DNA from: Enterobacter quasihormaechei
GTDB taxonomy: Bacteria > Pseudomonadota > Gammaproteobacteria > Enterobacterales > Enterobacteriaceae
Assembly (NCBI RefSeq): GCF_004331385.1
Contig: NZ_SJON01000012.1
Span: 58,321 to 122,320, forward strand
DNA: 64,000 nt
Direction of reading: 5' to 3'
This document shows positions 29,811 to 39,404 of the stretch, in pieces. Below the pieces are notes generated by a model. That model had not been told where the DNA came from. It worked only from the letters and a program-made list of their open reading frames with translations, and searched no databases. Made by a program: the position numbers and the translations under genes. The stretch's first letter is position 1. Each line of letters begins with the position of its first letter.

Positions 29811-31001
29811 ATGACAGAACATATCCAGCCCTCGACCAGACCGCAGACCAGCGAGGTTTCACGCCCCAACTGGTCGGCGGTTTTCTCCGTGGCGTTCTGC
29901 GTCGCCTGCCTGATCACCGTTGAGTTTCTGCCGGTCAGCCTGCTGACGCCGATGGCGCAGGATCTGGGCATTTCCGAAGGCGTGGCGGGGCAATCCGTCA
30001 CCGTTACCGCCTTTGTGGCGATGTTCGCCAGCCTGTTTATCACCCAGGCGATTGGCACCATTGACCGTCGTAAAGTGGTCATCCTGTTCAGCGTGCTGCT
30101 GACGCTCTCCTGCCTGCTGGTCTCTTTCGCTGAAAGCTTCACCCTGCTGCTGCTGGGTCGCGCCTGCCTGGGGCTGGGATTAGGCGGCTTCTGGGCGATG
30201 TCGGCCTCGCTGACCATGCGCCTGGTGCCCGCGCGCACCGTGCCAAAAGCGCTGTCCGTTATCTTCGGCGCGGTCTCCATCGCGCTGGTGATCGCCGCGC
30301 CGCTGGGCAGCTTCCTCGGCGGGATTATCGGCTGGCGTAACGTCTTTAACGCGGCGGCAGTGATGGGTGTGCTCTGCATTATCTGGGTGTGGAAAGCGCT
30401 GCCGTCCCTGCCGGGCGAAGCGGCACACCACAAACAGAACATGTTCGCGCTGCTCAAGCGTCCGGGCGTGCTGGCGGGGATGACCGCCATCTTCATGGCC
30501 TTTGCCGGGCAGTTTGCCTTCTTCACCTATATCCGCCCGGTCTATATGACCATGGCGGGCTTTGACGTGGACGGCCTGACGCTGGTGCTGCTGAGCTTTG
30601 GTATCGCCAGCTTCGTCGGCACCTCGCTGTCGTCCCAATTCCTGAAGCGCTCCCTGAAGGTGGCGCTGGCGGGTGCGCCGTTGGTGCTGGCGATCAGCGC
30701 CGCGGTGCTGGTGCTGTGGGGCAGCGATAAGTGGGTTGCGTCGGCGATTGCGATCGTCTGGGGCTTTGCGTTTGCGCTGGTGCCGGTGGGCTGGTCGACG
30801 TGGATCACCCGCTCGCTTGCCGATCAGGCGGAAAAAGCCGGGTCGATTCAGGTGGCGGTGATCCAGCTGGCGAACACCTGCGGCGCGGCGGTGGGCGGCG
30901 TGGCGCTCGACCATCTGGGGCTGACGTCACCGCTGGTGATTTCCGGCACGCTGATGCTGCTGACCGCGCTGCTGGTGGCGGGAAAGGTGAAGGCGCGCTG
31001 A
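29811..31001 (+). CDS. nepI: Purine ribonucleoside efflux pump NepI
   Basis: 396 residues, E. coli length, 12 membrane helices, DHA1 MFS. Exports inosine and related nucleosides by proton antiport. The block [40 protein letters not shown] is almost identical to E. coli NepI. Neighbours yicN and yicL keep the E. coli context, although yicS and nlpA have moved downstream. Confidence 0.94.
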   Translation: MTEHIQPSTRPQTSEVSRPNWSAVFSVAFCVACLITVEFLPVSLLTPMAQDLGISEGVAGQSVTVTAFVAMFASLFITQAIGTIDRRKVVILFSVLLTLSCLLVSFAESFTLLLLGRACLGLGLGGFWAMSASLTMRLVPARTVPKALSVIFGAVSIALVIAAPLGSFLGGIIGWRNVFNAAAVMGVLCIIWVWKALPSLPGEAAHHKQNMFALLKRPGVLAGMTAIFMAFAGQFAFFTYIRPVYMTMAGFDVDGLTLVLLSFGIASFVGTSLSSQFLKRSLKVALAGAPLVLAISAAVLVLWGSDKWVASAIAIVWGFAFALVPVGWSTWITRSLADQAEKAGSIQVAVIQLANTCGAAVGGVALDHLGLTSPLVISGTLMLLTALLVAGKVKAR

Positions 31002-31024
31002 TTGATTAATAGTCACCCCATCGA

Positions 31025-31048
31025 TATACTTGTACCGTAACTTGTACA
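31025..31048 (+). promoter_or_regulatory. YefM-YoeB operator overlapping the promoter
   Basis: TATACT (31025-31030) is the -10. TGTACC (31031-31036) and TGTACA (31043-31048) are two hexamers 12 bp apart, the spacing reported for the YefM-YoeB operator of E. coli (TGTACA cores). Confidence 0.8.
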
Positions 31049-31057
31049 GGAGGAGAT

Positions 31058-31330
31058 ATGCAGGTTGTGACGTTTACCGAAGCACGAAGCCGACTCAAAG
31101 ATGTGTTGGACGACGTGAATAACAACGTGGAGACCACCATCATCAGCCGCCGAAACGGGGGGGATGCGGTAGTGATGTCTTTACAGCACTACAACTCGAT
31201 GATGGAAACCATCCATCTGATGAGTTCGCCTGCCAATGCCAGTCGACTGATGGAGTCAATCGCACAGGTCAACACCGGAAAAACCACGCAGAGGGATTTG
31301 ATAGATGACCAGGCTACTGATTTGGACTGA
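31058..31330 (+). CDS. yefM: Antitoxin YefM (Phd/YefM family)
   Basis: 90 residues. N-terminal DNA-binding domain VVTFTEARSRLKDVLDDVNNNVETTIISRRNGGDAVVMSL, and a disordered C-terminal tail that would wrap the toxin. It neutralises YoeB and autorepresses. Its last 26 bases overlap yoeB. Confidence 0.93.
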   Translation: MQVVTFTEARSRLKDVLDDVNNNVETTIISRRNGGDAVVMSLQHYNSMMETIHLMSSPANASRLMESIAQVNTGKTTQRDLIDDQATDLD

Positions 31331-31571
31331 TAACGGCTGGGATGATTACCTGTGGTGGCAGGAGCAGGATAAGAAAACGCTTCGCAGAATCAATAAATTG
31401 ATTGAAGATGCGAAGCGTCAACCCTTCGATGGCCTGGGTAAGCCGGAACCGCTTAAAGGTAACCTTTCCGGATACTGGTCCCGCCGAATCAATGATACTG
31501 ACCGTCTGGTTTACGGGGTGTCGGATAGCGCTCTCACTATTTTAATGTGCCGCTATCATTATTCTTCGTAG
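31305..31571 (+). CDS. yoeB: mRNA interferase toxin YoeB (Txe/YoeB)
   Basis: 88 residues. All expected catalytic residues are present: E48 in GKPEPL, R67 in DRLVY, H85 and Y86 in CRYHY. YoeB cleaves mRNA in the ribosomal A site. Unlike higB upstream, this toxin looks intact. It is convergent with yicL, which ends 2 bases away. Confidence 0.94.
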   Translation: MTRLLIWTDNGWDDYLWWQEQDKKTLRRINKLIEDAKRQPFDGLGKPEPLKGNLSGYWSRRINDTDRLVYGVSDSALTILMCRYHYSS

Positions 31572-31572
31572 A

Positions 31573-32478
31573 TCACGCCGATGCCTTCACCCGTCTTCTC
31601 GAATCCATCGAAATCAGCACCACCGACGACACAATCAACAGCGTCCCCAGCCAGTCAGGCAGGGTGAACGCCACGCCCAGCAACACCACCGACAGCAGCG
31701 CGCTGCTCAGCGGCTCGGCGCAGCTCAGAATGCTCGCCTTCGGCCCGCCGATCATCTGCGCGCCCTTCAGATACAGGCTGAACGTCAGCGCCGTGCCGAT
31801 CACCACCAGGTAGAAAAACGCCAGCAGCAGGCCGCCGTCGATGGCGAAGGTTGTTCCGCGTCCGGCGTAGAACGGCGTTAGCATCAGTCCCGCAATTAAC
31901 ATACTCCAGCCGACAATGGGCAGCGTGCCGTAGCGGGCGATCAGCGTCGACGGATAGGTGGTGTAAAACGCGGCGGCAAACGCCGAGGCGATGCCGAAGA
32001 ACAGCGCGGCAGGGGAGATGGAGAGCGAGGTCGGGTCGCCGTGGGTCACCAGCAGGAAGGTGCCCACAAGCGACGTGAAAATCGCGGACAGGACAAACAC
32101 GCCGGGACGCGTTTTCCGCGCCAGGGCGAACCACGCCACGATAATGGTCGGCGACAGGAACTGGAGCACGGTCGCCGTAGCGGCGTTGGATTTTTCAATC
32201 GTCAGCAGGAAGGTAAGCTGCACGGTAAGCGCGCCGACCAGCGAGAAAAACAGCAGGCTGAGGGCGTCCTTGCGGTTTTTGATGACCGAGAAAATTTTGT
32301 CGCCGTGAACGAAGGAGAGCGTCAACAGGATCACGCCGGTAAACAGCAGGCGAACCATGGTCAGGTAAGGCGAAGAAATGTGGCTTTTCTCCATGATGTA
32401 CTGCGCACAAACGCCGGAACTGCCCCATAAAACGGCGGCAATCAGGACGTTCAGCATCCCTTTGCGTGTGGAACCCAT
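31573..32478 (-). CDS. yicL: YicL, EamA-family inner-membrane transporter
   Basis: 301 residues with ten membrane helices in two EamA repeats. The sequence [22 protein letters not shown] matches E. coli YicL. ATG 32478 is chosen by this homology and a GGGGAGAAC ribosome site. Substrate unknown. Confidence 0.93.
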   Translation of the reverse strand: MGSTRKGMLNVLIAAVLWGSSGVCAQYIMEKSHISSPYLTMVRLLFTGVILLTLSFVHGDKIFSVIKNRKDALSLLFFSLVGALTVQLTFLLTIEKSNAATATVLQFLSPTIIVAWFALARKTRPGVFVLSAIFTSLVGTFLLVTHGDPTSLSISPAALFFGIASAFAAAFYTTYPSTLIARYGTLPIVGWSMLIAGLMLTPFYAGRGTTFAIDGGLLLAFFYLVVIGTALTFSLYLKGAQMIGGPKASILSCAEPLSSALLSVVLLGVAFTLPDWLGTLLIVSSVVLISMDSRRRVKASA

Positions 32479-32523
32479 GTTCTCCCCTGTTATGTTGGTT
32501 TTTTTGTAGCATAACATGGGATC

Positions 32524-32596
32524 TTGCCGGATGGCGCTACGCTTATCCGGCCTACAAAACCTTGTAGGCCCGTGCAAGCGCAGCGCCGCCGGGCGA
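32524..32596. repeat. BIME upstream of yicL
   Basis: GCCGGATGGCGCTACGC followed by TTATCCGGCCTAC, then the inverse unit GTAGGCCCGTGCAAGCGCAGCGCCGCCGGGC. Located between yicL and the porin gene, both on the minus strand. Confidence 0.88.
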
Positions 32597-32612
32597 AACA
32601 AACGGCACTGTA

Positions 32613-33992
32613 TTAGAACCACGCCTCCCACATTGCGCCGACGTTGAAGTCGTCGAGCGTCTCGTCTTTGGTATTGTTTACGCGCGCGGTGCGTTCATTA
32701 TCCACCTTGCCGCCGGTCACGTAGAAGCGCAGCATCGGACGGAACTCCGGCCCCATGGCGATAGACATGTTCTGCGACAGGGTCAGCTTCCAGCCCTTGT
32801 TGTCGCCGCCGTTGTCGTAATCAACGTGCTGCCAGCCCGCTTCCAGCCAGGTGGAGTGAACGTCGTTCCACCAGTGCATCGGGCGCACGATGGCGTTGTA
32901 GTTCTTGCGGTTGTCGGCGTCATCGCGGCTGTTGTCATAGTCGTGGAAGGCGAGAATGTACTCTACCTGCGTAGCCTGGGTGAATTTATACAGCCCTTCG
33001 AAGCTGGCGTAGACCGTGGTCAGGTCTTCGGTTTTGTTGAACACGCTGTTGTCCGCGTTATCGGAGTAGCGGGCGATCACCTTGTTCACGCCGCTGTCGT
33101 TGGTGTGGCTCAGCACCACGCCGCCCTGCCAGGCGTTCAGACGCTCGTCGCTCTCAACGGCCTTGGAGTCGAAGCCGTAGTTGGCGTACAGCTCCATGTC
33201 GATCGGGCCGAGCTTCATGCCGTGGATTTTGGAGGTCGCGGCGTAGTTGCCCTTGTCGCCCGTGCCGGAACCGCCGGTACAGGTGATGCGCGACGGGTTC
33301 GCTTCGTCTTCCATCACCTCCGGGCTACAGGATTCGACCGCCGCCACGGCAGCCACGTCAAACTGCACGCCGCCAATGTCGAAGTTCTTCACCCCGGCGC
33401 CCTGGCCGTCGTGGTTCATCCAGAAGTAATCGTTAATGCCCTGCTGTGGACGCTGGTGGAAGTCACGACCGGCCCAGAAGTAGGCGTTCGGGTTGGAGGC
33501 CATAATGTTGGTCACGCCCGCGTAGGCTTTCTTCAGGTTAACCTCGTCGCCCCAGTGGTCGATCATCACGTTGATGTCCCAGATGGCGCCGTTGTCCCCT
33601 TTGAAGGCCTTGGAGAGCTGGAATTCACCGCCGTTGCCTTCGTTACCCAGACGACCAATCGCGGACGCGCCGTTGTAGGAGCCGTCCACCGCCACGTATT
33701 TCTGATCGGCGGCCTGGAAGTGCGCGCCGTAGCGGGCATAGCCGGTAAATTTCACCCCGAACGGGATCGCCATATCCGGAGACTGCGCCGCGCTCTGCGG
33801 CTCGGTGATGACGTCCGCTTTTTTCGCGACCGCCGCATCCATTTTGGCCTGACGCTCGGCCAGGGCTTTATCTACCGCTTTCGCCACAATGGCGTCGATT
33901 TGCTCCTGGGTAAATTCTTGTGCGAGGACGGAAATTGGGCACAGCGCGGCGATAACCGCCATGGTTAATGGAAGTTTTTTAATCGTATTCAT
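32613..33992 (-). CDS. LamB-type carbohydrate porin of the beta-glucoside operon
   Basis: 459 residues. Signal peptide ([20 protein letters not shown], cleavage after VLA). After it comes a short coiled N-terminal extension ([23 protein letters not shown]) typical of BglH/ScrY-like porins, then a maltoporin-like 18-strand barrel. The C-terminus MWEAWF ends in the aromatic residue required for BAM assembly. It lies last in the PTS operon and would admit oligo-beta-glucosides through the outer membrane. Two cysteines near ESCSPEV and ITCTGGS may form the loop disulfide. Confidence 0.88.
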   Translation of the reverse strand: MNTIKKLPLTMAVIAALCPISVLAQEFTQEQIDAIVAKAVDKALAERQAKMDAAVAKKADVITEPQSAAQSPDMAIPFGVKFTGYARYGAHFQAADQKYVAVDGSYNGASAIGRLGNEGNGGEFQLSKAFKGDNGAIWDINVMIDHWGDEVNLKKAYAGVTNIMASNPNAYFWAGRDFHQRPQQGINDYFWMNHDGQGAGVKNFDIGGVQFDVAAVAAVESCSPEVMEDEANPSRITCTGGSGTGDKGNYAATSKIHGMKLGPIDMELYANYGFDSKAVESDERLNAWQGGVVLSHTNDSGVNKVIARYSDNADNSVFNKTEDLTTVYASFEGLYKFTQATQVEYILAFHDYDNSRDDADNRKNYNAIVRPMHWWNDVHSTWLEAGWQHVDYDNGGDNKGWKLTLSQNMSIAMGPEFRPMLRFYVTGGKVDNERTARVNNTKDETLDDFNVGAMWEAWF

Positions 33993-34128
33993 GGTTATCT
34001 CAATATAGTTTAATTTTATTCAGACAATAACCATCCCGCTCCGATCTGACAGAGTATGTCGCTATCATCAGAACAAGTGGATCTCTATTTAGGGTACAGA
34101 GGTATTACAGTAATTAATTCGCCATAGA

Positions 34129-34434
34129 CTATCTCTGATATAAATGAATAATTTCTTCAGATAATTCACGCGCCAGCAGGGAATTCATTAAATGATCCTG
34201 GGCGTGCACCATAATTAACGTCATCGGCTGGCGGGCTTCGCCCGCATCCTGCTCGATCAGTTTGGTCTGCATCTTGTGCGCCTGGCGCGCGTAGCCGTCG
34301 GCTTCGCGCAGCAGGCTTTTGGCTTCATCAAGGTTACCCTGGCGCGCCGCGTGCAGCGCTTCAAAGCACAGGCTGCGGGACTGCCCGGCGTTGACGATAA
34401 TTTCCATTACGGCTTCTTCTAGTGCGATCATCAT
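34129..34434 (-). CDS. PTS lactose/cellobiose-family EIIA
   Basis: 101 residues, all-helical IIA of the Lac/Chb family. The phosphorylated histidine is H77 in MVHAQDHLM, with D80 as the trimer metal ligand. Relays phosphate from HPr to the IIB encoded 2.7 kb upstream. It follows the glucosidase gene by 2 bases; a 136-base gap separates it from the porin. Confidence 0.92.
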   Translation of the reverse strand: MMIALEEAVMEIIVNAGQSRSLCFEALHAARQGNLDEAKSLLREADGYARQAHKMQTKLIEQDAGEARQPMTLIMVHAQDHLMNSLLARELSEEIIHLYQR

Positions 34435-34436
34435 TA

Positions 34437-35813
34437 TTACTCTTTTTCAAAACTATTATTTAAGGCAGTGGCAGCAAACCACTCGCCGCTTTTCTTCATA
34501 GTGCGCTGCTGCGTCTCTAAATCGAGCTGGATAAAACCGTAGCGGTTTTTATACGCATTACACCACGACCAGTTATCAATAAACGTCCACATATGGTAGC
34601 CAAGGCAATTGCACCCTTCGCTAATCCCTTTATGCAGCCACGATAAATGCTCTGAAATAAACTCGATGCGGTATTGATCGTTAATCTGACCATTTTCAAT
34701 AAAGCGCTGTTCATTTTCGACGCCCATGCCGTTTTCCGAAATAAAGCAGCGAGGGTTACCGTAATTGTCGCGCAGGTTAACCAGAATATCGTAAATACCC
34801 GGCGCGTAGATTTCCCAGCCGCGGTACGGATTCATCTTGCGGCCCGGCATCTCGTAGTTATCAAAGAACCACTCCGGCATAAACGGCGCCTGCGGGTTCA
34901 CCGCGCTGTCGCGACACTTCACGCGACGCGGCTGATAGTAGTTCACGCCGAGCAGGTCGATTTTTCCTTCCGCAATCAGCGCGCTGTCTTCCGGCTTGCA
35001 GGCAGGCAGCTGGTCGTACGCCTTCAGCAGCGCCACCAGGTCCGCCGGATATTCCCCGCGCAGGACCGGGTCAAGGAAGCTGCGGTTAAACATCAGGTCT
35101 GCGATGTGCGCGGCCTTCACGTCCGCCGGGTTCTGCGAGCGCGGGTAGGACGGCGTCAGGTTCAGCACGATGCCGATCTCCCCCGCGTAATGCCCGGCGC
35201 GGTAGGCCTGAACCGCCTTCGCGTGGGCCAGTACGGTGTGATAGGCCACGGTCGCTGCCCGACGAAAATCCACCACGTTCGGGTAGTGGAAGTCGTACAG
35301 ATAACCGCCCTCTACCGGCACAATCGGCTCGTTGAAGGTAAACCAGTGCAGCACGCGATCGCCAAACAGCTCGAAGCAAATCTGCGCATAGCGGGCGTAA
35401 GCTTCCACCACGTCACGGTTTTCCCAGCCGCCGATCTCCTGCATCGCCATCGGCATGTCGAAATGGAACAGGGTCATAAACGGCGTGATGCCCTGTTCAT
35501 TCAGCTCATCAATGACCTGATTGTAAAAATCGACCGCTTCCGGGTTCACTTCACCGATACCGTCGGGGATCAGGCGCGCCCAGCTAATCGAGGTGCGAAA
35601 GCTGTTGTGGTTCAGCTGCTTTAACAGCTGAATGTCCGTTTTCCAGTGCTGATAAAACGCGGAGGTCTGCTGCGGCCCCACGCCGTTGTGAAAACGGTTC
35701 GGCTCGCGGGCAAACCAGTAATCCCACGTGGTTTCCCCCTCTCTTGCCCCTTCGGTCTGGAGAGCGGAGCTGGCGCTGCCCCACCAGAAGTTATCGGGAA
35801 ATGCGTATTTCAT
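34437..35813 (-). CDS. 6-phospho-beta-glucosidase (GH1)
   Basis: 458 residues, GH1 TIM barrel. The acid/base is E162 in TFNEP and the nucleophile E360 in FISENG. FPDNFWWGSASSALQTEGA is the standard GH1 opening. In this context it splits phosphorylated cellobiose or aryl-beta-glucosides delivered by the PTS. Phospho-sugar specificity is inferred from the operon. Confidence 0.92.
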   Translation of the reverse strand: MKYAFPDNFWWGSASSALQTEGAREGETTWDYWFAREPNRFHNGVGPQQTSAFYQHWKTDIQLLKQLNHNSFRTSISWARLIPDGIGEVNPEAVDFYNQVIDELNEQGITPFMTLFHFDMPMAMQEIGGWENRDVVEAYARYAQICFELFGDRVLHWFTFNEPIVPVEGGYLYDFHYPNVVDFRRAATVAYHTVLAHAKAVQAYRAGHYAGEIGIVLNLTPSYPRSQNPADVKAAHIADLMFNRSFLDPVLRGEYPADLVALLKAYDQLPACKPEDSALIAEGKIDLLGVNYYQPRRVKCRDSAVNPQAPFMPEWFFDNYEMPGRKMNPYRGWEIYAPGIYDILVNLRDNYGNPRCFISENGMGVENEQRFIENGQINDQYRIEFISEHLSWLHKGISEGCNCLGYHMWTFIDNWSWCNAYKNRYGFIQLDLETQQRTMKKSGEWFAATALNNSFEKE

Positions 35814-35830
35814 GACTCTTCCTCTTTGAC

Positions 35831-37159
35831 TTAATTGCTTGTGGCTTCAGCGGCACCCACGGTTGCAGCCTGCGCTTTCTGCTCTTCGTTTTTGATGAGC
35901 GTACGCTCGTAGGCGCGCAGGAACGGCAGGTACATCAGCGCCGACATCACCATGCAGACGAGGCACATCACCACCGGGCTGAGCGCCCAGTTCGCCGCCC
36001 ACGAGGCGCCAATCGGCGCGGGCGTGGTCCACGGGGTTAACGACACCACCTGCGCCAGCCAGCCGAGCTTCGTCGCGCCGTACGCCAGACAGGCGTTGAC
36101 CAGCGGAACAAACACAAACGGGATAAACAGCATCGGGTTCATGATGATCGGCGCGCCGAACAGAATCGGTTCGTTGATGTTAAAGAAGCTTGGCACAACG
36201 CCCATTTTGCCGATGGTGCGCAGGTGCGTAACGCGGCTGCGCAGCAGCAGGAACGCCAGCGGTAGGGTTGAGCCTACGCCGCCAATCAGCAGGTAGTGGT
36301 CCCAGAAGCCTTGCAGATAAACGTGCGGCAGCGCTGCGCCCGCCGCCAGTGCCGCCTGGTTTGCCGAGAGGTTCGCCATCCAGAACGGGTTCATGATGCC
36401 GGTGACAATCAGCGAGCCGTGAATACCGGCAAACCAGAAGATCTGGCACAGCAGCACGGAGAGCAGAATGGCGGGCAGGGAGTCGGACGCCGAGACCAGC
36501 GGCTCCAGCAGGTGCATGATCGCCTGCGGGATGATCATGCCGGTCTGCGCTTCAATGAACAGGTTCAGCGGGTGCAGGGTACCGATCACCACCATCACCG
36601 GGATCAGGATCTCAAACGAACGCGCCACGCCGGTTGGCACTTCCTTCGGCAGGCGGATGGTGACGTTGTTCTGCTTCAGCCACGCATAGACGCGGGTAGA
36701 GTAAATTGCAGTGATCAGCGCGGTGAAAATGCCCTGACCAGAGAGGTACTGCGTGGAGATCTTGCCGTCGGCATACGGCGCGGCGACCAGCAGGAAAGCC
36801 ATAAAGGCCAGCAGACCGGACATCACCGGGTCGAGGTTAAACTGACGTCCCAGACTCGCGCCAATCCCCACCGAGATAAAGAACGTCATCACCCCCATGC
36901 TGAGGTTAAACGGCAGCATCAGCTGTTCGCGGTAGGTCTCGGAAAAGTCCAGCCAGCCGCGGGCGAAGCTGTTGGTGGTATCCGCCGAGAACGGCGGGAA
37001 GATAAACACCAGCATAAACGAGCCGATGATCATGAACGGCAGCGCGGCGGTAAAGCCGTCGCGGATGGCAATCACATACTTTTGCTGACCCAGCTTCGCG
37101 GCCAGCGGGGTAATTGATTGCTCAATGACCGCGACCATAGATTGATATAACGAACTCAT
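35831..37159 (-). CDS. PTS cellobiose-type EIIC permease
   Basis: 442 residues, about ten membrane helices, EIIC of the lactose/N,N-diacetylchitobiose/cellobiose family (KYVIAIRDGFTAALPFMIIGSF at the start; NINEPILFGAPIIMNP is the substrate-site signature). It forms the translocating unit with the separate IIA and IIB. Confidence 0.93.
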   Translation of the reverse strand: MSSLYQSMVAVIEQSITPLAAKLGQQKYVIAIRDGFTAALPFMIIGSFMLVFIFPPFSADTTNSFARGWLDFSETYREQLMLPFNLSMGVMTFFISVGIGASLGRQFNLDPVMSGLLAFMAFLLVAAPYADGKISTQYLSGQGIFTALITAIYSTRVYAWLKQNNVTIRLPKEVPTGVARSFEILIPVMVVIGTLHPLNLFIEAQTGMIIPQAIMHLLEPLVSASDSLPAILLSVLLCQIFWFAGIHGSLIVTGIMNPFWMANLSANQAALAAGAALPHVYLQGFWDHYLLIGGVGSTLPLAFLLLRSRVTHLRTIGKMGVVPSFFNINEPILFGAPIIMNPMLFIPFVFVPLVNACLAYGATKLGWLAQVVSLTPWTTPAPIGASWAANWALSPVVMCLVCMVMSALMYLPFLRAYERTLIKNEEQKAQAATVGAAEATSN

Positions 37160-37170
37160 GTGAACACCTT

Positions 37171-37485
37171 TTAGTGTGCCGCTTCGATGAGCGACAGAGC
37201 ATAGTCCAGTACTTTATCGCCACGCTGCATGCCATAGTCCATCATGTCGATGGGCTGCACCGGAATGCCTTGCGTCGCTGCCTTGTCTGAAAGCGTCTTT
37301 AACATGTATTTCACTTGCGGTCCGAGAAGTACCACCTGATAGTGCGGAAACTGCGTATCAAATTCGGATACGCCGTACGCATCTATCTTCACGGGCAAGC
37401 CCCGTTCTTTTGCAACATCGACCATTTTGCTGACCAGCAGGCTGGTGGACATCCCGGCAGAGCAGCACAGCATAATCTTGAACAT
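37171..37485 (-). CDS. PTS cellobiose-type EIIB
   Basis: 104 residues. The phosphocysteine lies in the N-terminal loop IMLCCSAGMSTSLLV (the Cys immediately before SAGMST). First gene of the operon IIB-IIC-glucosidase-IIA-porin. ATG 37485 is preferred to a TTG two codons earlier; GAGGAT lies upstream. Confidence 0.93.
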   Translation of the reverse strand: MFKIMLCCSAGMSTSLLVSKMVDVAKERGLPVKIDAYGVSEFDTQFPHYQVVLLGPQVKYMLKTLSDKAATQGIPVQPIDMMDYGMQRGDKVLDYALSLIEAAH

Positions 37486-37540
37486 CGACAACCATCCTCA
37501 AAATGTAAAAAGTTATTGCGAGGATGATTGGACATGATAC

Positions 37541-37554
37541 GGAAACCGGTTTCC
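37541..37554. promoter_or_regulatory. LacI-type operator near the PTS operon promoter
   Basis: GGAAACCGGTTTCC is a perfect 14-bp palindrome with the central CG typical of LacI-family operators, 56 bases before the IIB start. Confidence 0.8.
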
Positions 37555-37659
37555 ATTTATAAAAGACAGAAGTGTGACAACCATCAATATCCCCTGCTTA
37601 TGGGGCTTATTAACTGGATGTGGGTCACATAATTTGGCTGTTTTGACATCAATTTGAGT

Positions 37660-37680
37660 GGAAACGGAAAATCGGTTTCC
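37660..37680. promoter_or_regulatory. Second LacI-type operator, upstream of the regulator gene
   Basis: GGAAAATCGGTTTCC (37666-37680) is a one-off copy of the first operator, preceded by an extra GGAAAC half-site. The two sites are about 125 bp apart in the divergent region, compatible with looping. GTGTGACAACCATCAAT (37572-37588) between them is a weak CRP-like sequence. Confidence 0.65.
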
Positions 37681-37778
37681 ATGGAAAACGGAAACGGATA
37701 TACTCCGTTCTGGCTATAATGTGAGCCGTAGCGGTGATGGAAATTACAGGCGCCAGTTGCGTCTGACAGGGGAGAAAG

Positions 37779-38729
37779 ATGTCTACAATCAACGATGTAT
37801 CACGTCTGGCCGGGGTGTCCAAAGCCACGGTATCACGGGTGTTGAGCGGGTCGCGTGGCGTTAAGGAAGCCAGCCGTCAGGCTGTGCTGAAAGCGGTGGA
37901 TGAGCTGAACTATCGTCCTAACGTGATTGCCCAGTCGCTGCTCAGCCAGTCGACGGGCTGCATTGGGGTGATTTGCGCGCAGGAGAACATTAACCAGACC
38001 ACCGGTTACCTGTACGCGCTGGAAAAGCACCTCAGCCAGCATCAGAAACACCTGCTGCTGCGTTTCGCGCACACCAAAACAGAAGTGATGAACGCCCTTG
38101 AAGAACTCTCCTGCGGCTTATGTGATGACATTCTGGTGATTGGCGCGCGTTTCCCGCTGGATGTCGACATGGACAACGTGATTCTGGTCGACTGCATGGA
38201 GGCCGATAACGCCAACAGCATTCAGTTCGATCACGCGTTCGCGGCTGAAACGGCGTGTAACTACCTCACCAGCCAGGGGCGTCGCCAGATTGCCCTGATC
38301 CACCCGCACGGCAGCGGATTCGCCGACCAGGTGCTGCTGGGCTACAAGCACGCGCTGGAGAAAAACTTCCTGCCCTTTAATCGCAACCTCGTGTTTATGG
38401 ACGCGACCTCGTCGTCCGTTGCGCTTCAGGAATTACTCAACAACGCGTCCACGCTGAACTTCAACGCGTTGCTGGTGGCAGACGAGCAGGAAGCCCAGCG
38501 GGTGATCCCGCAACTTCAGGCGTTTAATAAATCGGTACCGGAAGACATCATGGTCTTTAGCCTGGCCGGTTCGCTGCATCTGCCGGGTATCCCGGTGATC
38601 CCGGCTATTGAGTATTCCATGGACGCCATGGCGGCGCGCATCGTGACCTGGCTGAATGAAAAAACGCAGATGCTGGGGTCGTACGTGCTGCGTGGGGATT
38701 TAATCATTCCGGATGTGCGCAAGCGTTAG
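37779..38729 (+). CDS. LacI-family repressor of the beta-glucoside PTS operon
   Basis: 316 residues. Helix-turn-helix TINDVSRLAGVSKATVSRVLSGSRGVKEASRQAV at residues 3-37, hinge helix RPNVIAQSLLS, then the periplasmic-binding-like sensor domain. Divergent from the PTS genes with matching operators between them. It resembles AscG/CelR-type repressors; inducer not known. Confidence 0.9.
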   Translation: MSTINDVSRLAGVSKATVSRVLSGSRGVKEASRQAVLKAVDELNYRPNVIAQSLLSQSTGCIGVICAQENINQTTGYLYALEKHLSQHQKHLLLRFAHTKTEVMNALEELSCGLCDDILVIGARFPLDVDMDNVILVDCMEADNANSIQFDHAFAAETACNYLTSQGRRQIALIHPHGSGFADQVLLGYKHALEKNFLPFNRNLVFMDATSSSVALQELLNNASTLNFNALLVADEQEAQRVIPQLQAFNKSVPEDIMVFSLAGSLHLPGIPVIPAIEYSMDAMAARIVTWLNEKTQMLGSYVLRGDLIIPDVRKR

Positions 38730-38741
38730 AGATGTTTTCCA

Positions 38742-38771
38742 GGCCGGGTAAGCGTAGCGTCACCCGGCGCT
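38742..38771. repeat. REP element after the LacI gene
   Basis: GGCCGGGTAAGCGTAGCG with TCACCCGGCGCTT forms one REP palindrome, 13 bases after the stop. Confidence 0.75.
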
Positions 38772-38780
38772 TAACCCTCA

Positions 38781-38870
38781 CTAATCCTCCATACAATCTA
38801 CCTGACTCACCGCATCCCAACAGGCGCCCAGGTGCGCTGATTTCATCATGACCTCCGGTAAAGCCACGGC
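38781..38870 (-). pseudogene. Possible 3' remnant of yicS
   Basis: On the minus strand a frame ends LGACWDAVSQVDCMED. This resembles the end of E. coli YicS (NYWEALGKVECPDM). Nothing upstream resembles the YicS signal peptide or central region. In E. coli yicS lies between nepI and nlpA, and this site also lies between those two genes. The match is short, so the call is tentative; the segment could be non-coding. Confidence 0.3.
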
Positions 38871-38984
38871 TTTTCCCTGAAATATAGGGCGGCTTTCAGC
38901 GTCGTGACCCCAGCCAAAAGTATGAATTTTCCCTGCTATGCATCTGTGCGATAGTGAAACAGTACAAAAAATAAGGAGAAAATT

Positions 38985-39404
38985 ATGCACCTGAGCATTA
39001 CAGATAATGTCACGGCTGAAGAAAAAGAAGAATTATTAACGGGGCTAAGAGCCTATAACGCGCAGTATTTAGATCTTGCGACGTTTAGCGGCGATATTGG
39101 CGTATATGTGCGAGACGACAACGGCGTCATGCTGGGCGGATTAATCGGCGTACGTAAAGGCGACTGGCTGAACATCGACTTTCTGTGGGTTAGCGACAGC
39201 GTGCGCGGAACGGGCGTTGGCAGCCAGCTCATCAAAACGGCCGAAGAAGAGGCCCGCCGCAAAGGCTGTCGTCACGCGCTGGTGGATACGGTCAGCTTCC
39301 AGGCGCGTCCGTTCTATGAAAAGCAGGGTTATAAGGTGCAGATGTCCTTGCAGGATTATCCTTATCAGGGAATGCAGAGACACTACCTGACCAAACATCT
39401 TTAA
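38985..39404 (+). CDS. GNAT-family N-acetyltransferase
   Basis: 139 residues. Acetyl-CoA motif [22 protein letters not shown], with R/Q-x-x-G-x-G as RGTGVG. The C-terminal FYEKQGYKV strand-helix is characteristic of stand-alone acetyltransferases. AGGAGAAA precedes the ATG. Convergent with a TetR gene, overlapping by 4 bases. Acceptor unknown. Confidence 0.87.
   Translation: MHLSITDNVTAEEKEELLTGLRAYNAQYLDLATFSGDIGVYVRDDNGVMLGGLIGVRKGDWLNIDFLWVSDSVRGTGVGSQLIKTAEEEARRKGCRHALVDTVSFQARPFYEKQGYKVQMSLQDYPYQGMQRHYLTKHL

Noticed and set aside
33000..33968. 380-codon plus-strand frame opposite the porin gene
   Set aside because: The minus-strand porin has a signal peptide, barrel pattern and terminal Phe; the plus frame is Val-rich antisense of Asp/Tyr codons.
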